Source: Chloroflexota bacterium
GTDB taxonomy: Bacteria; Chloroflexota; Limnocylindria; QHBO01
Direction: 5' to 3'
Length of the DNA stretch: 5,663 bases
Assembly (NCBI GenBank): GCA_023250255.1
Contig: JAHFBB010000074.1
Span: 1 to 5,663 of the forward strand
This document shows, piece by piece, positions 1-5,663 of this stretch (the first letter of the stretch is position 1; the number at the start of each line of letters is the position of its first letter). Below the pieces are notes generated by a model. The model was given only the letters and a program-made list of their open reading frames with translations, did not search any database and had not been told where the DNA came from. Both the position numbers and the translations under genes were made by a program.

Positions 1-575
1 CCCAGGCTCACCCGCTGCTGGTCGATCCGGACGGCACGGTCAGCTATGACGGAACGAGCGGTTCGATCGTGTTCACCGACTTCACCTGGACGGTAAACCT
101 GTTCGGGCTCTTTGGCGGACTGTCGGGGAATGGTTCCAACGAGACCGGCGGCACCACCGCCACCGGCAGTGTCGCCGTTTCGGACGTCCTGCCGTTCCCG
201 GTCACCGGTACCTTCTTCGTCACCGGGTCGGTATCCGACGCCGCCAACAGCTGTGACGGCTCTGGGTGGATCCAGATCGAGGGCGACGCGTTCGCGACGC
301 CCCAGTTCTGGGCGGGAGTTCTGCTGAGCGTCCTTGGCGTCCTGCTCCTTGTCCGGGCACTGCGCGGCCGTGTCCTGTCCGGCCTGTTCGGCGGCCTGCT
401 GGCCGGGGTCGGGATCGCCACCCTGCTGATCACCTTTGGCTGGCTCGTCCTCGGTGAGTGGACACCTGCGTTGGTCGTTGGCGCGCTGCTCATTGCCGGC
501 CCGATGCTGGCCATCCTTCGACGACCCGGCACGCCGGCTGCCCCGACGCCGCCACCGGCCGACCCGGTCGCCTAG
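1..575 (+). CDS. Membrane protein of unknown function, 3' part (5' end outside the window)
   Basis: I do not recognise this protein. The frame is open from the left edge (first full codon at position 3) to a TAG at 573-575, giving 190 visible residues. The GTG at 69 lies inside this open frame and is probably an internal valine, so the gene very likely starts upstream of the window. Visible residues 1 to about 100 are rich in Gly, Thr, Ser and Val with alternating hydrophobic positions, as in a beta-rich extracytoplasmic domain, and contain one Cys (residue 84). Three hydrophobic segments follow at about residues 101-118, 125-150 and 154-172. The last 18 residues form an Arg-Arg then Pro/Ala-rich tail, probably cytoplasmic. 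Seen: the open frame, the membrane segments and GC-rich codon use. Inferred: a membrane-anchored surface protein. The gene converges on kgd and overlaps it by 4 nt. No function is assigned; a signal peptide cannot be judged because the N-terminus is missing. Confidence 0.8.
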   Translation, partial: QAHPLLVDPDGTVSYDGTSGSIVFTDFTWTVNLFGLFGGLSGNGSNETGGTTATGSVAVSDVLPFPVTGTFFVTGSVSDAANSCDGSGWIQIEGDAFATPQFWAGVLLSVLGVLLLVRALRGRVLSGLFGGLLAGVGIATLLITFGWLVLGEWTPALVVGALLIAGPMLAILRRPGTPAAPTPPPADPVA

Positions 576-590
576 CCGGCGAAGGCGACC
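566..590. terminator. Inverted repeat straddling the convergent stop codons; candidate bidirectional terminator
   Basis: GGTCGCC at 566-572 is the perfect reverse complement of GGCGACC at 584-590, leaving an 11-nt loop (573-583). The stop codons of the plus-strand membrane gene and of kgd (shared CTAG, 572-575) sit at the left side of this loop. The position between two convergent genes fits a terminator serving both. Against it, no T tract follows the stem on either strand, so it would have to be a stem-only terminator of the kind proposed for high-GC bacteria. In such GC-rich sequence a 7-bp repeat can also arise by chance. Confidence 0.35.
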
Positions 591-3500
591 TCCACGATCC
601 GGGCCTGCTCGGCGGCATGGGCCGCCGGGTAGCCCTCGGCCGGACGGGAGCGCTCCGGTCGACTGATGTCGCCCAGGGGAATCTGGTACGGGACGAGATG
701 ACGGATCTTGGGCAGCACGAACTTGCGGGCGCCCATGTTCCGCGGTTCCTCCTGGACCCAGCTGACCTTCTCGGCGGCGGGGTAGCGGGCGAGGACCGCT
801 CCAAGCGCTTCGGTCGGGAACGGGTAGAGCTGCTCGACCCGCACCAAGGCGACCGAATCGGCGGTGGATCGCTGGGCTGACAGCGCCAAGTCGTAGTAGA
901 CCTTGCCGCTGCACAGGACGATTCGCCGAACCGCCGCGGCGGAAGCCTGGGTCTGCCGCTGCGGGTCATCCAGGACCGATGCCCAACTCCCACCCGACAG
1001 GTCGCTCAGGGACGAAGCCGCCTCCGGCAGGCGAAGAAGCGACTTGGGGGTCATGACCACCAGCGGGCGGAGTTCGGGATGAAGGCCCTGGCGACGAAGG
1101 AGGTGGAAATACTGGCTGGCGGTGGTCGGGTAGGCCACCCGGATGTTGCCCTCGGCGCCGAGTGCCAGGAAGCGCTCGAGGCGGGCACTGGAATGCTCCG
1201 GGCCCTGACCCTCGTATCCGTGCGGCAGAAGAAGCGTGAGGCGGGACGTCTGCCGCCACTTCGCCAGCCCGGCAATGACGAACTGATCGATGATGATTTC
1301 CGCCCCATTCGCAAAATCGCCGAACTGCGCCTCCCACAGGACCAGCGCCTCCGGAGCACTGACCGCGTAGCCGTATTCGAAGCCCAGGCACGCGTATTCC
1401 GACAGGGGGCTGTTGTGGGCTTCGAAGCTGGCGCGGGCCGTGGACAGATTCTGGATGGGCGTGTACGGCGTGCCGGTTGCGGTGTCGAACAGGGTTTGAT
1501 GACGCTGGCTGAACGTGCCACGCACCGTGTCCTGGCCCGTGAGTCGAATAGGGACGCCCTCGGTCAGCAAGGAGGCGAAGGCCAAACCCTCGGCGTGGCC
1601 CCAGTCCACGGACGGCTGCCCGGCGTCGAATGCCTCTCGACGGCGGGCGATCTGGGATGCCAGCCGCGGATGGGGAGAGAACTCGTGGGGAATCGCGGTC
1701 AATTCGGCGTTCAGCGTCCGGAGCACGTCGGCTGCAACCGCCGTCGCGGGCTCGCCCGTCGCTTCGGCCGTCAGGGCCTCGCTGCCGCGGTCGAGTCCGG
1801 ATTCGGCAGGTGAGCGGCGGACGGCAGCCTGCTGGACGGCCAGATCGGCGAGGAGGCCGGTGCGCTCCGACTCGGCGGCCTCCGCGGTGACCACCCCGGC
1901 CGAAATCAAGGTCGCCAGATAGGAGGTGCGGACGGAGGGATGGTCGGCAATGGCGCGGTACATGGTGGGCTGGGTATAGGCGGGCTCATCGGTCTCGTTG
2001 TGGCCATAGCGGCGGTAGCCGACCAGGTCGATGACCACATCGGCATCAAACCGAGCGCGGTAGGCCATGGCCAGCCGCACGCCAGCCAGGCATGCCTCCG
2101 GATCGTCCGCGTTGACGTGGATGATCGGTACGTCGAAACCCTTGGCCAGGTCCGAGGAATAGGTCGTACTGCGGGCATCGTCGACGGCGGTGGTAAAGCC
2201 CACCTGGTTGTTGGCGATGAAGTGCAGGGTGCCGCCGTTGCGGTAGCCAGCGAGCCGCGACAGGTTGAAGGTCTCGGCCACCACCCCTTGGGCGGCAAAG
2301 GCCGCGTCACCGTGGATGAGGATGGGCATGGTGACGCCGGCGTCCAGGACCACCGTCCGGCCCGACCGATCGGATTGCTCGGCCCGAGCTCGTCCCTCGA
2401 CGACCGGACCGATGGCCTCGAGGTGGGACGGATTGGGCATCAGGCTGACCGCCACCGCTCCACTCGGGCTGACGTGGGTCCCCTCCGCGCCAAGGTGGTA
2501 CTTCACGTCGTCCGCCTCGCCGGGAGCCGCGCCACCCCGACCAGCCTCGAATTCCGCAATCACCGCGTCGTAGCCCATGCCCACGGTGTGGGCCAGCACG
2601 TTCAGCCTTCCCCGATGTGCCATGCCGATCACAGCCCGATGTGTCCCCCCGGCCGCGGCCTCCTCGATGGCCAGATCGAGCATGGGCACCAGGGCATCCA
2701 GTCCTTCGATGCTGAACCGTTTCTGACCGAGGTACGCCTTGTGCAGGAACTGCTCGAGAGTTTCGGCGGCGGTCAAACGGGCGAGGAGGGTGCGCTGGGC
2801 TTCCGGGGTCAGCGGTGTCCGGTGGGCACCCGACTCGATGGCCTCGCGCAGCCAGCGGCGCTCCTCGTGGTTGGCGAGGTGCTCGACCTCATAGGCGATG
2901 GTTCCGCTGTAGGTCGCGCGCAGCTGCTCGAAGACCTCGGCGGCGGTGTCACCGGGGACGTGGACGCCCAGCAGGTCCGCCGGGATCCGAGCGAGGACCG
3001 CAGGGGTCAACCCGTGATTGGCAGGATCAAGCGCGGGATCTCCCGGCGGTGGTGAGCCGAGTGGATCGAGCGTGGCGGCCAGGTGGCCATAGGCGCGGTA
3101 GGCGTCGATGAGCGACTTGGCAGCGGCCATGGCTCCCAGATCCGCCCCAGACACGGTGACGGCCGGGCCGTCCGCTACGGCGGCCTGCGGTGGTGCGGAC
3201 GGAGGCGAGGCGGAGGTTCCCAAGGCGCCGGCGATACCCCCATAGAAGCCGTCTGCGCCCGCCAGCAGCGCCTCGACCCGCGCGAGGAATGCGCCAGATT
3301 CGGCGCCCTGGATGACGCGGTGGTCGTAGGTCGAGGTCAGGGTCATCCGTGCCGGCGGCGGATCGGTCCGGATGGCACCGCAGGCCACGATGCACCCCTG
3401 GCCGGGCATGAGCCGCGGAACCGAGGCCGTGGTCCCCAGGGTGCCCGGGTTGGTGAGGGTGATGGTCGCGCCCGCATAGTCGTCCGGACCCAGGGAGCTG

Positions 3501-4120
3501 CTTCGGGCGCCGGCCACCAGCGTCTCGTATCGATCGAGGTAGGCGGCAAAGTCGAGGTTGTCGGCACCCCTGATGACCGGCACGACCAGAGAGCGTGAAC
3601 CGTCGGACTTCTCGACGTCCACCGCCAGGCCGAGATTGACCGATGCCGGATCCACCCGATGAGGCTGGCCGCCTGACTCGGCGTAGCTGCGGTTCATGAC
3701 CGGCTGTTCGTTGACCGCCCGAACAATTGCCCAGCCGATGAGGTGAGTGAAGCTCATCCTGCGAGGCGCGATGGCGAGGTTGAGCGCCCGGCGACGCTCG
3801 ACCAGGGTGGCCACACTGATCTTGCGGAAGGTGGTGGCGGTGGGCACCGCCAGCGACGCGGTCATGTTCGTCGCCAGCCGCCCTGCCGGACCGCGCAGCG
3901 GAGTTGCGCCGCCGGGCAGCGGAATCTCCGGGGTCTGGGCAGCCATCCGGACCGGCTCGAATCCACCTTCACCACGGTCGAAGCGTCGGCGCCATTCAAG
4001 CTCGACCGACATCGGGTCAACGCGGTACTGCGCGTACAACTCGGCGACGTAGCCGGCGTTCAATCCCTCCAGGGCTTCGTCGAGCGCGGTTGGCTCCTCG
4101 TCAGGCTCGTCAGGCTGCAC
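572..4120 (-). CDS. kgd: Multifunctional 2-oxoglutarate decarboxylase / 2-oxoglutarate dehydrogenase E1 fused to a lipoyl-less E2 succinyltransferase domain (Kgd/OdhA type)
   Basis: This 1182-residue cytoplasmic enzyme is close to the roughly 1200-1250 residues usual for actinobacterial Kgd/OdhA. Domains in order: an E1-type N-terminal helix (about 22-47, YVAELYAQYR); an E2 acyltransferase domain (about 74-292, with LTNPGTLGT at 222-230, VPRLMPGQG at 234-242, and catalytic His267 in YDHRVIQGAESG); an Ala/Pro-rich linker (about 296-330); and the ThDP-dependent E1 (about 332-1182). E1 motifs include HRGRLNVL (502-509), NPSHLEA (563-569), the ThDP/Mg site HGDAAFAAQG to NNQ (603-639), GHNETDEP (706-713), RGTFSQRH (868-874 and neighbour) and GYEGQGPEHSSAR (968-980). 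There is no lipoyl or E3-binding domain, so in this family lipoyl carriers come from the pyruvate dehydrogenase E2 and Lpd. The role is converting 2-oxoglutarate to succinyl-CoA, with decarboxylase and carboligase side activities. The GTG start at 4120 is the most upstream possible because an in-frame TAG lies just before it. Identification is very secure; in vivo activity is inferred. Confidence 0.97.
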   Translation of the reverse strand: MQPDEPDEEPTALDEALEGLNAGYVAELYAQYRVDPMSVELEWRRRFDRGEGGFEPVRMAAQTPEIPLPGGATPLRGPAGRLATNMTASLAVPTATTFRKISVATLVERRRALNLAIAPRRMSFTHLIGWAIVRAVNEQPVMNRSYAESGGQPHRVDPASVNLGLAVDVEKSDGSRSLVVPVIRGADNLDFAAYLDRYETLVAGARSSSLGPDDYAGATITLTNPGTLGTTASVPRLMPGQGCIVACGAIRTDPPPARMTLTSTYDHRVIQGAESGAFLARVEALLAGADGFYGGIAGALGTSASPPSAPPQAAVADGPAVTVSGADLGAMAAAKSLIDAYRAYGHLAATLDPLGSPPPGDPALDPANHGLTPAVLARIPADLLGVHVPGDTAAEVFEQLRATYSGTIAYEVEHLANHEERRWLREAIESGAHRTPLTPEAQRTLLARLTAAETLEQFLHKAYLGQKRFSIEGLDALVPMLDLAIEEAAAGGTHRAVIGMAHRGRLNVLAHTVGMGYDAVIAEFEAGRGGAAPGEADDVKYHLGAEGTHVSPSGAVAVSLMPNPSHLEAIGPVVEGRARAEQSDRSGRTVVLDAGVTMPILIHGDAAFAAQGVVAETFNLSRLAGYRNGGTLHFIANNQVGFTTAVDDARSTTYSSDLAKGFDVPIIHVNADDPEACLAGVRLAMAYRARFDADVVIDLVGYRRYGHNETDEPAYTQPTMYRAIADHPSVRTSYLATLISAGVVTAEAAESERTGLLADLAVQQAAVRRSPAESGLDRGSEALTAEATGEPATAVAADVLRTLNAELTAIPHEFSPHPRLASQIARRREAFDAGQPSVDWGHAEGLAFASLLTEGVPIRLTGQDTVRGTFSQRHQTLFDTATGTPYTPIQNLSTARASFEAHNSPLSEYACLGFEYGYAVSAPEALVLWEAQFGDFANGAEIIIDQFVIAGLAKWRQTSRLTLLLPHGYEGQGPEHSSARLERFLALGAEGNIRVAYPTTASQYFHLLRRQGLHPELRPLVVMTPKSLLRLPEAASSLSDLSGGSWASVLDDPQRQTQASAAAVRRIVLCSGKVYYDLALSAQRSTADSVALVRVEQLYPFPTEALGAVLARYPAAEKVSWVQEEPRNMGARKFVLPKIRHLVPYQIPLGDISRPERSRPAEGYPAAHAAEQARIVEVAFAG

Positions 4121-4476
4121 CCGCTAAGAATACGGGCGCGAGCCTCTCAGGCCGTCCTCTACTCCGCCGCCACGGTCGCGCGTGCGGGGGGTGCGCGCAA
4201 TTGGGAAGGAGCCCCTCTGGGACCCGACCCTGAGCCACGGATTTGCGCCCCCAGCACACGCCGACCCGGAGACCCCTTGTGCCCGCCAGTTATGACCATC
4301 CCACGCACACGAACTCCGGCGGTTCCCTCAGTGGCGAAATATCAGCACTGGGTAATAAACACGACGAGGTTCAGCCCATTCCGGGCCATCGGTCTCACCC
4401 CAGTGTGATCAACCGGCTCGAAATCGGTCCAAACGTGGCGCGCGCATTCCCGCAGTCGAATACGCGGCCGGAGGTG
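4121..4476. other. Intergenic gap between the small membrane gene pair and kgd
   Basis: These 356 bp hold no reading frame I would defend on either strand; frames crossing them are continuations of shadows of the flanking genes. The kgd promoter candidate lies at its left end. An AT-rich island at 4336-4361 (17 of 26 bases A or T) stands out from the GC-rich surroundings. Two weak stem possibilities exist: 4215-4234 (CTC-T-GGG against CCC-T-GAG with a T-T mismatch) and a 4-bp ACCG/CGGT stem near 4411-4428. I found no tRNA fold and no T-tract terminator. It may carry kgd regulation or an unrecognised small RNA, but nothing specific can be named. Confidence 0.6.
4127..4132 (-). promoter_or_regulatory. 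Candidate -10 element for leaderless kgd transcription
   Basis: On the minus strand TATTCT (a TANNNT match) lies exactly 6 nt before the GTG start at 4120, and no Shine-Dalgarno sequence lies between. That spacing would put the transcription start on the start codon. An in-frame TAG sits within the 6-nt gap, so the protein cannot start further upstream. No good -35 hexamer is visible 16-19 nt above it. The call rests on spacing and on the same arrangement at two neighbouring genes. Confidence 0.45.
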
Positions 4477-4752
4477 TCAACCTTCGCGGCGGGCCATCCA
4501 CTCGCGCAGGCCGAATACCACCAGCAGAACGCCGCCACCGACGAGCATGATCGTCTGCACCCCCGCGGGGATAGCGGTCAGGTAGCCGCCGAAGCCGAGG
4601 ACGGCCAGTACGAGCAGGAGGATCCCACCCACCAGGAGGCCCCAGCGGATGCCATTGCCCGCGCGCGCCTCGATCCAGTTGGTGGGCCGCGCCGGGCTGT
4701 CCGGGTCGTTCGGGTCGTCCGGATCGTACGGGGGAGTAGTGAACCTGAACAT
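4477..4752 (-). CDS. Small two-helix membrane protein, paralog A of a tandem pair
   Basis: This 91-residue protein has no function I recognise. The first 30 residues are Pro- and Asp-rich, including four consecutive Pro-x-Asp/Ser triplets (residues 8-19). Two hydrophobic helices follow, at about 36-60 (from RWGLLV to the GGYLTAIP turn) and 65-83, and the protein ends in REWMARREG. Basic residues flank the hairpin on both ends, so both termini are predicted to be cytoplasmic with a very short outer loop. By hand alignment, 31 of the last 60 residues are identical to the upstream neighbour at 4795-5067, without gaps, so the pair is a tandem duplication. The ATG at 4752 is chosen because a -10-like CACAAT precedes it by 6 nt, as in the paralog, and because it gives matching lengths (91 and 90). 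The gap to the upstream paralog is 42 nt. No Shine-Dalgarno sits at a normal distance; GGAGGGG lies about 16 nt away. Confidence 0.85.
   Translation of the reverse strand: MFRFTTPPYDPDDPNDPDSPARPTNWIEARAGNGIRWGLLVGGILLLVLAVLGFGGYLTAIPAGVQTIMLVGGGVLLVVFGLREWMARREG
4696..4731 (-). repeat. 9-nt period repeat encoding Pro-x-Asp triplets
   Basis: On the minus strand four 9-nt units follow one another: CCGTACGAT, CCGGACGAC, CCGAACGAC and CCGGACAGC. They encode PYD, PDD, PND and PDS at residues 8-19 of the small membrane protein. Units differ by a few substitutions but keep frame and length. The paralog at 4795-5067 has only loose PDP/SDP elements at the same place, which suggests the tract expanded after duplication. 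Confidence 0.7.
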
Positions 4753-4758
4753 GGCGGC

Positions 4759-4764
4759 ATTGTG
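4759..4764 (-). promoter_or_regulatory. Candidate -10 element (CACAAT) for leaderless transcription of paralog A
   Basis: CACAAT on the minus strand matches TATAAT at four of six positions and ends exactly 6 nt before the ATG at 4752. The larger block GGCGCACAAT (4759-4768) is identical upstream of paralog B at the same distance, while the 6 nt between block and ATG differ. This suggests selection on the block, although shared descent from the duplication could also preserve it. No convincing -35 is visible. Confidence 0.4.
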
Positions 4765-4794
4765 CGCCCCTCCAGGGCGTACGGGCCGCCACGG

Positions 4795-5067
4795 TCAGTG
4801 CTTGGGGCGAGCCATCCAGCTCCGAACGGCGATGACCAGCAGCAAGAGGCCAAAACCCAGGAAGATGGCCGTTGGTACCCAGTCGGGAACGGCCACCAGG
4901 TAGCCGCCTGCACCGTTGAGTCCGAGGACCAGCAGGATGGCTGCCATGACCAACAGGCCCCAGCGCGTGCCGGTGCCCTCGATCCCCTCGGTGTTCGTCG
5001 CCGAGAACGGACGGTTGGCGTCTTCGGTCTGCGAAGGATCGGAGACCGGATCAGGTTGATGGATCAT
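4795..5067 (-). CDS. Small two-helix membrane protein, paralog B of a tandem pair
   Basis: This 90-residue protein of unknown function is the sister of the gene at 4477-4752. A polar, Asp/Pro/Asn-rich N-terminal stretch (residues 1-34) is followed by two hydrophobic helices at about 36-60 and 64-82, and a basic C-terminus VRSWMARPKH. Shared landmarks with the paralog are G-x-G-x-RWGLLV, the GGYL-x-A-x-P turn between the helices and WMAR near the end. The N-terminal parts are not alignable beyond being acidic and Pro-rich. An upstream GTG at 5103 would add 12 residues. I prefer the ATG at 5067 because it matches the paralog in length and places the conserved GGCGCACAAT block at the same 6-nt distance. 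The gene lies 52 nt after the dehydratase gene. Predicted location is the cytoplasmic membrane, both ends inside; the role is unknown. Confidence 0.85.
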   Translation of the reverse strand: MIHQPDPVSDPSQTEDANRPFSATNTEGIEGTGTRWGLLVMAAILLVLGLNGAGGYLVAVPDWVPTAIFLGFGLLLLVIAVRSWMARPKH

Positions 5068-5073
5068 GGGTCG

Positions 5074-5079
5074 ATTGTG
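5074..5079 (-). promoter_or_regulatory. Candidate -10 element (CACAAT) for leaderless transcription of paralog B
   Basis: CACAAT on the minus strand ends 6 nt before the ATG at 5067 and lies in the same GGCGCACAAT block (5074-5083) as at paralog A. No ribosome binding site lies in the usual window; the purine run GGAAAGG overlaps the block's upstream side. If the longer GTG start at 5103 were used instead, this motif would be inside the coding region and meaningless, so start choice and promoter call depend on each other. Confidence 0.4.
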
Positions 5080-5119
5080 CGCCTTTCCGCCAGCCGGCGC
5101 CACGGGCTACAAGCGCGAT

Positions 5120-5663
5120 TCAGACCGATGTCGTCGCATCCTCGAACGTCTGGTCATCGACGTTCCCGCCGCTCAGGACCACCGCCACTCCGCTGTTCGC
5201 CAGATCGCCGAGGTGGTGACCGAGCAGGGCTGCAATCCCGAGGGCTCCGGAGCCTTCGAGTCGATGGCGATGGATCCGCAGCGCCCATGCCATGGCGACG
5301 GCGATTTCGTCCTCGCCGACCAGGGCGATCTCGTCCACCCAGCGTTGGCTCAGTTTCCAGGTGATCGACCCACGCTCGACGTTGCCGGCCACGCCATCGG
5401 CCAGGGTGGGTCCGATGGGAATCGGTTTCGCGCTGCCGGTGACACGCTGGGCGGCGAACGGCGGCGAGGCTTCGGGCTGAATACCAATGACTCGCACCTT
5501 GGGGTTGACCGTCTTGACCCACAGACCGATGCCGCTGATGAGTCCGCCGCCACCCATTGGCACCAGGATCGTGTCCGCTTCGGGCCACTCCTCGAGGATC
5601 TCGAGGCCCACGGTGGCCTGCCCAGCGACCACCTCGGCGTCGTTGTACGGCGGGATGTACGTC
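5120..5663 (-). CDS. ilvA: Threonine/serine dehydratase, PLP fold type II, C-terminal part (N-terminus outside the window)
   Basis: The frame is open from the right edge to a TGA at 5120-5122, showing 180 C-terminal residues. The apparent GTG start at 5632 is an internal valine, since TYIPPYNDAE precedes it in frame and fits the family. The enzyme deaminates L-threonine to 2-oxobutanoate, or L-serine to pyruvate, in the cytoplasm. Visible motifs are the PLP-phosphate loop VPMGGGGLISG (residues 34-44), the GIQPEASP strand (about 60-67), EGSGALGIAALL (136-147), and LSGGNVD (163-169), whose Ser164 is placed to contact the PLP ring nitrogen. The chain ends 14 residues after SGGN, so there is no ACT regulatory domain. 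This resembles the short catabolic TdcB type rather than feedback-inhibited biosynthetic IlvA. The catalytic lysine lies outside the window. Serine racemase or a related dehydratase remains possible, so the gene symbol is provisional. Confidence 0.9.
   Translation of the reverse strand, partial: TYIPPYNDAEVVAGQATVGLEILEEWPEADTILVPMGGGGLISGIGLWVKTVNPKVRVIGIQPEASPPFAAQRVTGSAKPIPIGPTLADGVAGNVERGSITWKLSQRWVDEIALVGEDEIAVAMAWALRIHRHRLEGSGALGIAALLGHHLGDLANSGVAVVLSGGNVDDQTFEDATTSV

Noticed and set aside
69..71. GTG at 69 as the start of the plus-strand membrane gene
   Set aside because: The frame stays open for 22 more codons to the window edge with similar composition, so the GTG is most likely an internal valine.
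1940..3055. Plus-strand open frame (371 codons) antisense to kgd
   Set aside because: It lies entirely opposite highly conserved E1 codons and has low-complexity Gly/Arg/His-rich composition with no domain signal.
4205..4250. tRNA-like stretch GTGGCTCAGGG on the minus strand of the gap
   Set aside because: It resembles a D-arm start, but there is no anticodon arm, T-loop or acceptor stem around it.
4405..4430. ACCG/CGGT hairpin as a terminator after paralog A
   Set aside because: Only 4 bp with a 9-nt loop and no T tract; expected by chance in this composition.
5082..5097. CGCC-GGCT-GGCG mini-hairpin between the dehydratase and paralog B as a terminator
   Set aside because: A 4-bp stem with no T tract is too weak to claim.
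5068..5103. Longer GTG start for paralog B, adding 12 residues
   Set aside because: It would put the conserved GGCGCACAAT block inside the coding region and break the length match with paralog A.
4243..5364. Long plus-strand open frame (373 codons) antisense to both small membrane genes and part of the dehydratase
   Set aside because: The product is Arg/Pro/Gly-rich with no recognisable motif, and the opposing frames carry clear homology signals. It is a GC-rich shadow.
572..5663. One operon running from the dehydratase gene through kgd
   Set aside because: Same strand, but a 356-bp gap lies before kgd, separate promoter-like motifs precede three genes, and no metabolic link needs it.

Overview
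This is a GC-rich window with four complete or nearly complete minus-strand genes and the 3' end of one plus-strand gene. The anchor is an actinobacterial-type fused 2-oxoglutarate decarboxylase/dehydrogenase (Kgd/OdhA architecture: short N-terminal helix, lipoyl-less E2 catalytic domain, E1). That architecture is typical of Actinomycetota and, as far as I recall, also occurs in some Chloroflexota such as Limnocylindria-like lineages. Together with high GC, GTG starts and apparently leaderless promoters, it suggests one of these phyla. The sequence alone does not let me choose between them.

Layout, left to right. Positions 1-575 (+): the 3' part of a membrane protein of unknown function, with an extracytoplasmic-looking domain, three C-terminal membrane segments and a Pro/Ala tail. 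Positions 572-4120 (-): kgd. These two genes converge and their stop codons overlap in a single CTAG (572-575), inside the loop of a 7-bp inverted repeat (566-590). Positions 4121-4476: a 356-bp gap with no convincing gene. It ends in a candidate kgd promoter and holds a small AT-rich island. Positions 4477-4752 and 4795-5067 (-): two tandem paralogous genes for small two-helix membrane proteins of 91 and 90 residues. Positions 5120-5663 (-): the C-terminal part of a PLP-dependent threonine/serine dehydratase without an ACT domain, running off the right edge.

Functionally, kgd serves the 2-oxoglutarate step of the TCA cycle, and the dehydratase deaminates threonine or serine to a 2-oxo acid. 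The two small membrane proteins have no function I recognise. All four minus-strand genes point the same way. However, the 356-bp gap and separate promoter-like motifs argue against a single operon. The two paralogs and kgd each show a -10-like hexamer exactly 6 nt before the chosen start codon, the spacing expected for leaderless transcripts. In the paralogs the 10-nt block around that hexamer is identical.

The most unusual local signals are the duplicated small membrane genes with their conserved upstream block, and the stop-codon-sharing convergent junction inside a hairpin. I saw no mobile element, CRISPR array, tRNA or rRNA, and no clear case for an entirely new system.
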